Part shown: one piece after another, positions 25,216 to 34,499 of the stretch
How positions within the stretch are numbered: position 1 is the first letter of the stretch
Layout: every line of letters begins with the position of its first letter
DNA from: DATEPR01 sp963780635
GTDB lineage: Bacteria > Actinomycetota > Actinomycetes > Mycobacteriales > Pseudonocardiaceae
Direction: 5' to 3'
Assembly: GCA_963780635.1 (NCBI GenBank)
Contig: CAWACW010000011.1
Location: 434,001 to 498,000 of the forward strand
DNA length: 64,000 nt
Notes under the pieces: model-generated
Seen by the model: the letters and a program-made list of their open reading frames with translations, nothing else
What the model was told of the DNA's origin: nothing
Databases searched by the model: none
Program-made: the position numbers and the translations under genes

Positions 25216-26550
25216 ATGGCTCGCCTGTTCGGTACCGACGGCGTACGCGGTCTGGCGAACGCCGACCTGACCCCGGAACTGGCGATGTCCGTGGCTGCCG
25301 CCGCGGCCAGGGTGTTCACCGAGCACGACCGGTCGCACCGACAGGTCGCCGTGGTCGGCCGGGACCCCAGGGCCAGCGGCGAGATGCTGGAGGCCGCCGT
25401 GGTGGCCGGGCTGGCGTCCGCGGGTGCCGACGTGCTGCGGCTGGGCGTGCTGCCCACACCAGCGGTGGGCTACCTGGTCGGCGAGCTGGGTGCCGACCTG
25501 GGCGTGATGATCTCCGCGTCACACAACCCGATGCCGGACAACGGCGTGAAGCTGTTCTCCAGCGGCGGGCACAAGCTGCCCGACGCCGTCGAGGACGAAA
25601 TCGCCGCGCGTCTGGCGCAACCAGCCGACCGGCCCACTGGCGCGGCCGTCGGCCGGATCACCGATGCCCCGGACGCCGTGCTGCGCTATGCCGACCACCT
25701 GCTCGCGGTCAGCGAGCGGTCGCTGGCCGGGCTGCGGGTCGTGGTGGACTGCGCGAACGGTGCGTCGTCGCAGGTCGCGCCCCAGGTGTACCGCAAGGCC
25801 GGTGCCGAGGTCATCGCGATCCACGCCCAGCCCGACGGCCTGAACATCAACGAGGAGTGCGGCTCCACGCACCTCGGCTCCATCCGCACGGCCGTCATCG
25901 ACCTGGGCGCCGACCTGGGCATCGCGCACGACGGTGACGCCGACCGCTGCCTGGCCATCGACGCGCAGGGCAACGAGATCGACGGCGACCAGATCATGGC
26001 CGTGATCGCGCTGGGCATGAAAGAGGCGGGCGAGCTGGTCGACGACACGCTCGTCGTGACCGTGATGAGCAACCTCGGCCTGCACCTGGCCATGCGCGAG
26101 CACGGCGTGCACCTGCGTACGACGTCGGTGGGCGACCGGTACGTGCTGGAGGAACTGCGGGCCGGTGGCTACACGCTGGGCGGCGAGCAGTCCGGCCACG
26201 TGCTGCTGCCCGCCTACGCGACCACCGGCGACGGCATTCTCACCGCACTGCGTCTGATGGCCCGGATCGCACAGACCGGCAGCACACTGGCCGAGCTGGC
26301 AGGCGTGATGCAGCGGATGCCGCAGGTCATGGTGAACGTCAAGGTCGCGGACAAGGCCGCCGTCGCCGACGCGGAGACCGTCGCCGACGCCGTCGCCGAC
26401 GTGCGGCGCGAACTCGGCGAGTCCGGCCGCGTCCTGCTGCGCCCGTCGGGTACCGAACAGCTGGTCCGCGTGATGGTCGAGGCCCCGACCCACGACGCCG
26501 CGGAGGCCGCGGCTGCCCGCCTGGCCGGCGTGGTCGCGTCCGTCCACTGA
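25216..26550 (+). CDS. glmM: phosphoglucosamine mutase
   Basis: Converts glucosamine-6-phosphate to glucosamine-1-phosphate on the way to UDP-GlcNAc for peptidoglycan. The 444-residue protein has the conserved start MARLFGTDGVRGLAN. Its phosphorylated active serine is Ser102 in ISASHNPMPDNG, the metal loop is DGDADRC, and the phosphate-binding loop RPSGTEQLVRVM is near the C-terminus. ATG 25216 is chosen for homology; AGGAAGTCGAGG lies just before it, while the frame stays open 18 codons further upstream. glmS, the preceding enzyme, lies at 32623. Confidence 0.97.
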   Translation: MARLFGTDGVRGLANADLTPELAMSVAAAAARVFTEHDRSHRQVAVVGRDPRASGEMLEAAVVAGLASAGADVLRLGVLPTPAVGYLVGELGADLGVMISASHNPMPDNGVKLFSSGGHKLPDAVEDEIAARLAQPADRPTGAAVGRITDAPDAVLRYADHLLAVSERSLAGLRVVVDCANGASSQVAPQVYRKAGAEVIAIHAQPDGLNINEECGSTHLGSIRTAVIDLGADLGIAHDGDADRCLAIDAQGNEIDGDQIMAVIALGMKEAGELVDDTLVVTVMSNLGLHLAMREHGVHLRTTSVGDRYVLEELRAGGYTLGGEQSGHVLLPAYATTGDGILTALRLMARIAQTGSTLAELAGVMQRMPQVMVNVKVADKAAVADAETVADAVADVRRELGESGRVLLRPSGTEQLVRVMVEAPTHDAAEAAAARLAGVVASVH

Positions 26551-26681
26551 GCCGGAGCCCGCCCACTGAGCCGGGGCCGCCGTTGCCTCGTGGGAACCGT
26601 TTCGCCCTCGCCCGCGTCCATGTGAATGGCCCGGTTCCGGGTTTATGGTTTCTCGCAGGCATGCGTGAGAGGTGGGGGCAG

Positions 26682-26993
26682 GTGTCGGGCTACCAGACCA
26701 GCGACGAGATGACCGGCGTCGCCAGCAAGGTGAGCGGCGAGGTCGGGCCGATCGGCGACGAGGCGGACGCCATCGGGAACTCGCAGGTCACCGGCAGCGA
26801 CGCCGGTCGTGACTTCGCCGACAAGGGGACCGCGTACGCGAACGCGCTGAAGAGCAACGTGATCGCCAGCGTGAAGGCCTACGGCACCGCGACCACCACG
26901 TTGAGCGACAAGCTCACCGACACCTACCAGCAGTACGCGAGCAACGAATCCAGCACCACGGGGTCCATCAACAAGTCGGGAGAGGGCGCATGA
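26682..26993 (+). CDS. small helical ESX-associated protein (Rv3440c-like position)
   Basis: A 103-residue hydrophilic helical protein of the WXG/EspC-like type, without a W-x-G motif. It starts MSGYQTSDEMTGVASKVSGE from the GTG at 26682, with GAGAGGTGGGGG as ribosome-binding site; the frame extends upstream without a signal. The C-terminus QQYASNESSTTGS contains a YxxxE pattern compatible with type VII export. The stop overlaps the ATG of the long protein at 26990 (ATGA), so they are coupled. Size and position between glmM and glmS match M. tuberculosis Rv3440c. It mirrors the 8953/9283 pair. Confidence 0.75.
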   Translation: MSGYQTSDEMTGVASKVSGEVGPIGDEADAIGNSQVTGSDAGRDFADKGTAYANALKSNVIASVKAYGTATTTLSDKLTDTYQQYASNESSTTGSINKSGEGA

Positions 26994-29900
26994 CGACCTA
27001 CCCGAAGTGGTCGGACGTCAAGTCGCAGCTGGACGACCCGAACATCTCAGCCGCCGACAAGAACCGGCTGCTCAAGGCCTACGCCGACGAAGCCGCCTAC
27101 GGCAGCCCGAACTTTCTCGCCGGCAACGCGGAGACCAACCCCGACTACGTCGCGAACCAGGCCGAGATCGCGGACTACGCGACGAAGTACAACGCGACGG
27201 ACGAGTTCCAGACCGTCGCCGAAGCCAACAGCGGCATGTTGGGCACACAACTCGACTCGTCCCTGCAGGCGAAGGGCGCAGCGGAGTACATCCTCCAGTC
27301 CCAGCGCGACAAGAACACGCAGCAGGCCGCGCAGGCGAAGACCCAACTGGGCGACGAGAGCAAGAAGACCGTCGCGCAAGGTGGTTCGGGCGCGAGCACG
27401 TCCGACGAGATCCTCGAACCCGGCTCCCGCGGGATGTACTACTTCCAGTACTTCATCCCGCCGTACAAGAACTGGACTGGCAACGCTCCTGACCTGGACA
27501 AGGACATCAGGAACGTCTACGACAACCTGCGGGGCATCCAGTTCGCCAAGTTCCGCGCCGACGCGACGCAACTGTCCACATCGCACGGCAAGCTCTCCGA
27601 CATCACGCTGAACCTCTCCACCGACACGAACTCGCTGGGCGGGTTCTGGCAGGGTCCGGCGGCCCAGGCGGCGCAGCAGTACTGCGGCACGTTCGTGCAG
27701 AACGGCCAGACCGTGACGGACGGCACCAGCGCCGCCTCCCAGGTCATCGGTGACTCGATGAAGGCGATCGAGACCGCCGTCCTGCAGCGCGCGCAGGCCG
27801 TGCTGGGGATGTACGCCGACGAGATCGGCGGGTTCAGCCCCGACGACATCCAGCAGATCATCGATGCCGCCCAGATGAAGGCGAACGACGACGAACTGAA
27901 GTCGATGTCGAACTGGAATGTGTTCAGCAACGTCGACTGGGGCGACACGAACTGCGGTGGCGGGCTGAGCCAGAACGTGAAGAACCTGGCTTCGATGGAC
28001 GCGACCAACTGGTTGAACACGCAGTTCGTGCCCAACTTCAATCAGAAGAAGACGTCCTTCGACTCGATCACGACGTCCACCCACAACACCGTGGGCCAGT
28101 CGTTCGACTCGATGAACCAGGGTCTGGGCAAGATCACCGCGGACCCGTTCTCGGACCTGAGCAAGGGCATCCAGGTACCCAGCTCCGGTTCGGGTTCCGG
28201 TGGCTCGGGTTCCGGTGGTTCCGGCTCGGGTGGTTCGGGTTCCGGTGGTGGTGCGGGTTCCGGTGGCTCGGGTTCGGGCGGTGGAGGTGCGACCGCGCCG
28301 AGTTCGGTGGGCGGCGGCGGTGGCGGCGTTCGACGGGTGGCGGCGGCGCGGGCTCTGGTGCGGGCGGTGGTGGTTCGGCCTCGGTGCCGTCGATCCCGTC
28401 GCAGACGGATCCGTCCAGCACACCCAGCACGCCGTCGACCCCGACGCCGACCATCCCGTCGATGCCGACCGTGCCGAGCAGTAGCGACCCGACCACCGGC
28501 GACCCGACCACCGGCGACCCGACCACCGGCGACCCGACCACCAGACCCGCCAGGTGCTCCGGGCGTGCCTGTCACGCCAGGTACGCCCGGCACGCCGGTC
28601 AGCATGACGCCGACCGGTGGCACGCAGCCGCCGGAGACGATGACCGTGCAGCACGGCGACAGCACGCTGTCGATGACGTCCCCGGACAGCCAGGGCACGG
28701 TCCAGCTGACCACGCAGGACGCGAATGGCCAGTCCCACAAGTACGACATCGACTTCGGCAACGGCACGGGCACTGGCACTGGCAGCGGCATGCAGCCGGC
28801 ATGCAGCCCGGTGTCGCGCAGCCTGGGGTCGCGCAGCCTGGGGCCGCCATGCCCGCCGGTGCGATGCCGCAAACCGGTGCGGCAGGCACTGGCGCGGACC
28901 CGGCGGCGATGCAGGCGCCAGGTGCGGACGGAGCACAGCACGTCACGCCGGGCCCCGACGGGACGGCCGTGATCCACGATGGTTCGACCACGATCACGGC
29001 CCGCGAGGAGCCGGGTGGTCAGGTCCAGGTCACAGTGGACGACGGTTCGGGCCAGCCGACCACATACACGCTCGGCCAGTCCGCGGACCCGTCGCAGGCG
29101 GCCGGTTTCGCGGACCCGTCCCAGGCGGGCTTCGCGGACCCGTCGACCCAGTCCGCCGGCTTCACCGAGCCGGTAGCACAACCAGCGGGCTTCGCGGACC
29201 CGTCGCAGGCGGCGGCGTTCACGGACCCGTCCCAGGCAGCGGCATTCGCGGCGCCGTCCCAGTCGGGCGGTTTCACGGACCCGTCGCAAATGGGCTTCAC
29301 GGACCCGTCGACCCAGACGACCGGTTTCGCGGACCCGTCAGGCGGCCAGTTGCCTGACACGTCCACGATGCCCGACCCGCAGGTCACGACGCTGGCAGCG
29401 GCGATGCCACCGGCAGGACCGGATGTCGGCGGTGCGCTGGGTGGCGCGGTCGGGATGCCGGTCAGCGGGATGCACGACGGTGGTGCGGCCGGTCTCGCGG
29501 GTGTCGGCGGCCTGCACGACGGGGGCATGCACGATGGCGGCTCCGCTGGCCTCGCCAGTGGCGGCGGGTTCGGCCACTCGGAGCTGGGCGGCCAGGTGGG
29601 CGCTCACGCGGCGAGCCTGACCGGCCGGCATTACGACCACCACGGCGCCGACGAGGACATCGCCCAGCCGGGGCACGCTGGGTTGGCGGGCCAGGACGTC
29701 ACGCCGATCGGGCAGCCGGGTGGCGCGGGCCTGGCGTCGGCGCCGGCGGATGCGCTCGGGCAAGGTGATCAGGGCCAGGCAGACCAGGGCCAGCAAGGCC
29801 AGTCGGGCCAGCAAGGCCAGTCGGGCCAGTCGGGCGGGATGCCGATGGGCATGGGTGGCATGGGCGGCGGCGGTGGCCAGGGTGGCGACCAGAGCAGGGG

Positions 29901-30000
29901 TGGTGGTCACCAGTGGCGGACCGAGGGCAGGCTGTTCGACGACATCGGTGGTGACGAGGGTCTCGGTCGGTTCAGTGGGACACTCGACGACGGTCGGTAG
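26990..30000 (+). CDS. long WXG100-like repeat protein, three apparent frameshifts
   Basis: A putative ESX substrate of about 1000 residues, at the position of mycobacterial Rv3439c. The N-terminal 390 residues are helical with a WXG-like turn near residue 220 (GGFWQGPAAQAAQQY). A Gly/Ser linker, a Pro/Thr tract (TTGDP repeats), a beta-like segment (MTVQHGDSTLSMTSPDSQG) and DPSQAAGF-type repeats (29086-29340) follow. Then come MHDGG repeats and a Gly/Met/Gln-rich end with the tail RTEGRLFDDIGG. The coding sense moves from one frame to another near 28328, back near 28543 and again near 28797. Each is fixed by one base in GC-rich repeats, so sequence errors are likely. It is coupled to 26682. 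Confidence 0.75.
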
Positions 30001-30014
30001 ACGCGGGGTGGGGA

Positions 30015-30542
30015 ATGTACGAGGACATCGTCGCTGAGGTCCGGCGGGCGACCGAGGGTGCCGTGCGGGAGAGCCAGGAGCGGGTCGAGCTGGCGGCGCA
30101 GCGGTCGGAGCAGGCGGACCGAGATGCCAACGAGGCGAGCAAGGCACTCGGTGAGCGGTGGTCGAACAGGATCAACGCGATGCGCCGCAGAGCGGCCGAC
30201 CGTGACAAGGCAGCCACCGAGATGGCGTTCGGCCCGGAGGAGGGCCACCACCATGCCGACGCCGAGGGCGACGACGAGTTGGTCTCCCTGGAAGAGCCGA
30301 CCAAGCCGGCGGCAGACGACCGCACCCCGGCGTTCGGCATGCCGGAAGAGTTGATCCACCAAGAGGCAGCCACCGGCCGCCACGCGACGCCAGACCCACA
30401 AGCGGCCCGCTTCCTACCCCAGTTCGACGAGGAGCCCACGCCCCCACGCCGGCCGTCCGCGCCAACGGCTCCCCGTCGCGCCCGCCCCCGCGACGACGAT
30501 GACGAGGACAACTCCAGCCAAAGCTGGCTCCGCGACCGCTGA
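30015..30542 (+). CDS. coiled-coil protein with acidic C-terminal motif
   Basis: A 175-residue soluble protein that starts MYEDIVAEVRRATEGAVRES after GGGGTGGGGA. The first 75 residues form an Arg/Glu/Ala-rich predicted coiled coil. The middle is acidic (GHHHADAEGDDELVS). The end is Pro/Arg-rich, then RPRDDDDEDNSSQSWLRDR. The terminal acidic motif resembles that of the 22553 protein. It is the last gene of the 26682-30542 cluster, 14 bases after the long protein. The function is unknown; a cytosolic partner of the neighbouring secreted protein is a plausible inference. Confidence 0.75.
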   Translation: MYEDIVAEVRRATEGAVRESQERVELAAQRSEQADRDANEASKALGERWSNRINAMRRRAADRDKAATEMAFGPEEGHHHADAEGDDELVSLEEPTKPAADDRTPAFGMPEELIHQEAATGRHATPDPQAARFLPQFDEEPTPPRRPSAPTAPRRARPRDDDDEDNSSQSWLRDR

Positions 30543-31600
30543 CCCGGCGAGCACAAGCCCGCTCAGCAGCGAGTGTGGGGACCTTCGAGCGCCGACCACC
30601 CACGCAGACAGGCCCACCGACCATCGAACGGCCGCCTCGCATCTCACCAGCCGCCGTATCGACCGTCGAGCGGTCAGCTCACGAACCGCCAGCGGCCGTG
30701 ACGACCGTCGAAGGGCCAACTCGCGCAACGGGTGTGGCAACCGTCCAGCGGCCGACTCGGGCTGTAGCGACCGTTCCGTCCGCTGAGTGGCCGACTCGCG
30801 CTGAGCGGCGTCCTATCCGCTGTGTGGCCGACTCGCGCTGTAGCGGCCGTTGCGTCCGCTGAGTGGCCGACTCGCGCTGTAGCGACCGTTCCGTCCGCTG
30901 AGCGGCCGACTCGCGCTGCAGCCGGCGTCCTACCGCTGTGTGGCCGACTCGCGCTGTAGCGGCTGTTGCGTCCGCTGTGTGGCCGACTGGGGCTGTAGTG
31001 ACGTTCCGTCCGCTGTGTGGCCGACTCTGTGGCTGGCGTCCTGCACCGAGTGGTCAGCTCGCACTTGACGAACCGCCGTGTCGACCGTCGAGCGGTCGAC
31101 TCGTATTGCGGCGCTCGCGTCCTGGCCGCTGAGCGGTCAACTCGTGCCACCACCGCCTTATCAGCCGTCGGGCGGCCAACTCGCGAACCACGACCTGCCG
31201 TGGCGACCGTCGAGTGGTCGACTCGCGCACGAGTGTGGCGACCGTCGAGTGGTCGACTCGCGCACGAGTGTGGCGACCGTCGAGTGGTCGACTCGCGCAC
31301 GAGTGTGGCGATCGTCGAGTGGTCGACTCGCGCACGAGTGTGGCGACCGTCGAGTGGTCAACTCGCGTGCCGGTGTGGCGACCGCCGAGTGGTCAACTCG
31401 CGCTGGAGGGGGCCGTGGCGACCGCATAATGGTCAGCTCCCGAACCACGAACCGCCGTGTCGACGGTCGAGGGCAGTCTCAGACTCCCGTGGCGTGTCGA
31501 CGGTCGAGCGGCCGACTTGGTGGGATTCGGGGCGGTGTCGGCCGTCGGATGGTCAGTTCGCGCATTGTTCGCGCATCGTCAGTGGGCGTGCCCGCCGCTG
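30543..31600. repeat. intergenic repeat block, second locus of the hairpin family
   Basis: No believable gene is seen in this 1.06 kb. It is packed with variants of CGAGTGGTCGACTCG and CTGAGTGGCCGACTCGCG, related to the block at 10738-11434. Two better-ordered sub-arrays exist: roughly 39-bp units from about 30767 to 31030 and 35-bp units at 31201-31410. Reading frames here translate into repetitive Arg/Ser/Trp/Val strings and lack ribosome-binding sites. Confidence 0.7.
31201..31410. repeat. tandem array of six 35-bp units
   Basis: Units begin at 31201, 31236, 31271, 31306, 31341 and 31376. The first three are identical, the fourth has one change and the last two are degenerate. Each contains CGAGTGGTCGACTCG, able to form a 5-bp stem (CGAGT/ACTCG) with a five-base loop. 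In the later units the loop-side bases change to GGTCAACTCG. There are no unique spacers, so this is not CRISPR. Confidence 0.85.
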
Positions 31601-31630
31601 AATGCCACTGAGCGCGTCGAACCCGGTGGG

Positions 31631-32467
31631 CTACTTCTTCTTGGCCGGAGCCACCGCTGCTGCCGGGTTTCGGGTCATGTCGATCGGGCAGTGGCGAACG
31701 CTCTCGTCGAGCAGCGGCTGGTATTTGACCTGGCCGGCCAGGTGCACCAGGAAGAAAGCGGTCAGCACCGCCCTCGTCGTCCGCTGCGTCGTGCGCTCCG
31801 GCTTCCCGTCCAGCAACAGCTGGCTCCAGTGCCGTCCCTCGGTGACACCCAGGTGGGTGGCCTTGGGTACGGAGCGCAATGTCACCGGTCCGGCCCACGC
31901 CTCGGCGATCGCCTCGCCGTGCGCGACTCCCGGCGCGATCAGGTCCCGTCCACCGACCAGATGCAACCCCGGCATCCGGCACCGCGTCGCAGCCTCCAAT
32001 GCCGATGGCCGGACCTCGGCGGCCGCGATCGTGGCGACCGCTCGAACCCGATCGTCGTCGGCGGCCGCCAGTACGGCTGACCCGCCGCCAGTGGAATGGC
32101 CCGCCAGGCCCAGCTTCGCCGGGTCGACGCTGATCTCGCCGTCACCCAGCCGCACCCCGACGCACACGTCCAGCGCCGTCCGCAGATCCGCCGCGTACAA
32201 CCGGTGCGAGGGCAGCGGACCGCGCTGCGTGCCCGGTGACGCCGCGACGATGCCCCACGACGCCAGGTGCCGCAGCAACCCGTGGTACCGCTCACTCGGC
32301 TGCAGCCACCCGTGCCCGAACACCACGGCGGGCAACCCGAGGCCGGTGCGCGGCGTGCTGACCACACCCGGCAGGCCGACCAGGGCCAGTTCGCCACGCA
32401 ACACGTCATGGGGGCCAGGCCTGCTCAGTTCCGCGAACAGGTGCCGCGCCTCGCTGGACATGGACAT
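31631..32467 (-). CDS. alpha/beta hydrolase (chlorophyllase/PET-hydrolase-like fold)
   Basis: A 278-residue predicted cytosolic alpha/beta hydrolase. The nucleophile elbow is GLAGHSTGGGSAV (Ser near residue 124), the oxyanion strand is PAVVFGHGW, and a later histidine in PKATHLGV fits the triad. No signal peptide is seen. The end AAVAPAKKK is lysine-rich. The position upstream of and divergent from glmS, together with its length, matches mycobacterial Rv3438, so it is a conserved neighbour rather than an insertion. ATG 32467 or 32461 could start it; neither has a clear ribosome-binding site. The substrate is unknown. Confidence 0.85.
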   Translation of the reverse strand: MSMSSEARHLFAELSRPGPHDVLRGELALVGLPGVVSTPRTGLGLPAVVFGHGWLQPSERYHGLLRHLASWGIVAASPGTQRGPLPSHRLYAADLRTALDVCVGVRLGDGEISVDPAKLGLAGHSTGGGSAVLAAADDDRVRAVATIAAAEVRPSALEAATRCRMPGLHLVGGRDLIAPGVAHGEAIAEAWAGPVTLRSVPKATHLGVTEGRHWSQLLLDGKPERTTQRTTRAVLTAFFLVHLAGQVKYQPLLDESVRHCPIDMTRNPAAAVAPAKKK

Positions 32468-32609
32468 GGACGGTAGCCCATCGCCCGATCATCAGCCCGC
32501 ACCGACAGTCCGGGGTGAATTGGTCTGAACCTCCTCGCTCAGTCGAGGTGAGGCTGACCAGCCCACATGGGCCCGCACTCACCCACAGCGGTTAGCCCAA
32601 TGGGGTAGC

Positions 32610-32615
32610 TAGTCT
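32610..32615 (+). promoter_or_regulatory. -10 box suggesting a leaderless glmS mRNA
   Basis: TAGTCT lies seven bases before the GTG start at 32623 and there is no Shine-Dalgarno. This pattern is typical of leaderless actinobacterial transcripts. No clear -35 box is seen and no glmS riboswitch-ribozyme fold was recognised in the short upstream gap. Confidence 0.35.
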
Positions 32616-32622
32616 GTGCTGT

Positions 32623-34482
32623 GTGTGCGGAATCGTGGGTTACGTAGGCCATCGGCAATCCCTGGATGTCGTGCTCGACGGGCTGCGCAGGCTCGAGTAC
32701 CGAGGGTATGACTCGGCAGGCGTCGCCGTGCTGACCGGCGACCGGCTGGCTGTCGAGCGCAAGGCCGGCCGGCTCGCCAATCTGGAGGCCGAACTCGACC
32801 GCGTCGGCCGCGACGGGTTCACCGGCACCGCGGGCATGGGCCACACCCGCTGGGCCACGCACGGCGCCCCCGTCGACCGCAACTCGCACCCGCACCGGGA
32901 CACCGCGGGCAAGGTCGCGGTGGTCCACAACGGCATCATCGAGAACTTCGCCACCCTCCGCCGTGAGCTGGAGGCCGAGGGCATCGAAATGGCCAGCGAC
33001 ACCGACACCGAGACCACCGCTCACCTGATCGCGCTGGCCTACCGGTCCGGCGAGACCGCGGGTGACCTGCCCGCGAGCGTGCGGGCCGTGGTGCGACGGC
33101 TGGAGGGCGCGTTCACGCTCGTCGTCACCCATGCCGACGAGCCCGATCAGGTGGTGGCCGCCCGGCGGTCCTCGCCGCTCGTGGTCGGGGTCGGTGAGCA
33201 CGAGCACTTCGTCGCGTCCGACGTGGCCGCGTTCATCGAGCACACCCGCGATGCCGTCGAGCTGGGCCAGGACCAGGTCGTGGTCATCACCCGCGACGGC
33301 TACGAGGTCACCGACTTCCACGGCGAACCGGCCATCGGCAAGCCGTTCAAGGTCGACTGGGACCTGACGGCCGCCGAGAAGGGCGGCCACGACTACTTCA
33401 TGCTCAAGGAGATCGAGGAGCAGCCCACCGCGCTGGCCAACACGTTGCGCGGCCACTTCGTGGGCGGCCGGATCGTGCTCGACGAGCAGCGGATGTCCGA
33501 TCAGGACCTACGGGACGTCGACAAGGTCTTCGTGGTGGCGTGCGGTAGTGCGTACCACTCGGCGATGGTCGCCAAGTACGCCATCGAGCACTGGACGCGG
33601 CTGCCCGTCGAGGTCGAGCTGGCCAGCGAGTTCCGTTACCGCGACCCGGTACTCGACCGCGACACGCTGGTGGTTGCCGTGTCCCAGTCCGGCGAGACCG
33701 CGGACACGCTGGAGGCCGTCCGGCACGCGCGGGAACAGAAGGCCAGGGTGCTCGCCGTGTGCAACACCAACGGTGCCCAGATCCCGCGCGAGTCCGACGC
33801 CGTGCTCTACACGCACGCCGGCCCGGAGATCGGCGTCGCGTCCACGAAGGCGTTCCTCGCTCAGATCGTGGCCAACTACCTGGTCGGCCTCGCTCTCGCG
33901 CAAGCCCGCGGCACCAAGTACCCGGACGAAGTGGCGCGCGAGTACGCCGAGCTGGAGGCGATGCCGGACGCGGTGGCCAGGGTGCTCGCGACGATCGGCC
34001 AGGTCCGCGACTTCGCCCGCACGATCGCCGACTCCAAGGCCGTGCTGTTCCTGGGCCGGCATGTCGGCTATCCGGTCGCGCTGGAAGGTGCGCTCAAGCT
34101 CAAGGAACTCGCGTACATGCACGCCGAGGGCTTCGCGGCAGGTGAACTCAAGCACGGCCCGATCGCACTGATCGAGGACGGGCTGCCGGTGGTCGTCGTG
34201 ATGCCATCGCCGAAGGGCCGCGCCGTGCTGCACGCGAAGCTGCTGTCCAACATCAGCGAGGTCCAGGCCCGCGGTGCCCGTACGATCGTGATCGCCGAGG
34301 AGGGTGACGAGACGGTTCGCCCGTTCGCCGATCACCTGATCGAGGTGCCCGCGGTGCCCACGCTGCTCCAGCCGCTCGTCTCCACCGTGCCGTTGCAGGT
34401 GCTCGCCGCGGAGATCGCCAGGACCCGGGGCTACGACGTGGACAAGCCGCGGAACCTGGCGAAGTCCGTCACCGTCGAGTAA
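32623..34482 (+). CDS. glmS: glutamine-fructose-6-phosphate aminotransferase
   Basis: Makes glucosamine-6-phosphate from fructose-6-phosphate and glutamine, the entry step to UDP-GlcNAc. The 619-residue protein begins MCGIVGYVG; after Met removal Cys1 is the glutaminase nucleophile. The amidotransferase domain covers about 1-230 (GMGHTRWATHG). Two SIS sugar-isomerase domains follow (ACGSAYHSAMVAKY and FLGRHVGYPVALEGALKLKE). The C-terminus KNLAKSVTVE-like (PRNLAKSVTVE) is diagnostic. It is followed 17 bases later by nnrD. The length is normal. Confidence 0.98.
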   Translation: MCGIVGYVGHRQSLDVVLDGLRRLEYRGYDSAGVAVLTGDRLAVERKAGRLANLEAELDRVGRDGFTGTAGMGHTRWATHGAPVDRNSHPHRDTAGKVAVVHNGIIENFATLRRELEAEGIEMASDTDTETTAHLIALAYRSGETAGDLPASVRAVVRRLEGAFTLVVTHADEPDQVVAARRSSPLVVGVGEHEHFVASDVAAFIEHTRDAVELGQDQVVVITRDGYEVTDFHGEPAIGKPFKVDWDLTAAEKGGHDYFMLKEIEEQPTALANTLRGHFVGGRIVLDEQRMSDQDLRDVDKVFVVACGSAYHSAMVAKYAIEHWTRLPVEVELASEFRYRDPVLDRDTLVVAVSQSGETADTLEAVRHAREQKARVLAVCNTNGAQIPRESDAVLYTHAGPEIGVASTKAFLAQIVANYLVGLALAQARGTKYPDEVAREYAELEAMPDAVARVLATIGQVRDFARTIADSKAVLFLGRHVGYPVALEGALKLKELAYMHAEGFAAGELKHGPIALIEDGLPVVVVMPSPKGRAVLHAKLLSNISEVQARGARTIVIAEEGDETVRPFADHLIEVPAVPTLLQPLVSTVPLQVLAAEIARTRGYDVDKPRNLAKSVTVE

Positions 34483-34499
34483 ACGGGGAGTCCACGCGA

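Noticed and set aside
31201..31410. Possible CRISPR array
   Set aside because: The 35-bp units are contiguous with no unique spacers, there is no leader and there are no cas genes.
30938..31611. Plus-strand frames with STVEWSTRA-type repeats
   Set aside because: They are direct translation of the intergenic repeat units with no conserved domain or ribosome-binding site.
32530..32622. glmS riboswitch-ribozyme upstream of glmS
   Set aside because: The gap is too short and no conserved core was found; a leaderless start seems more likely.
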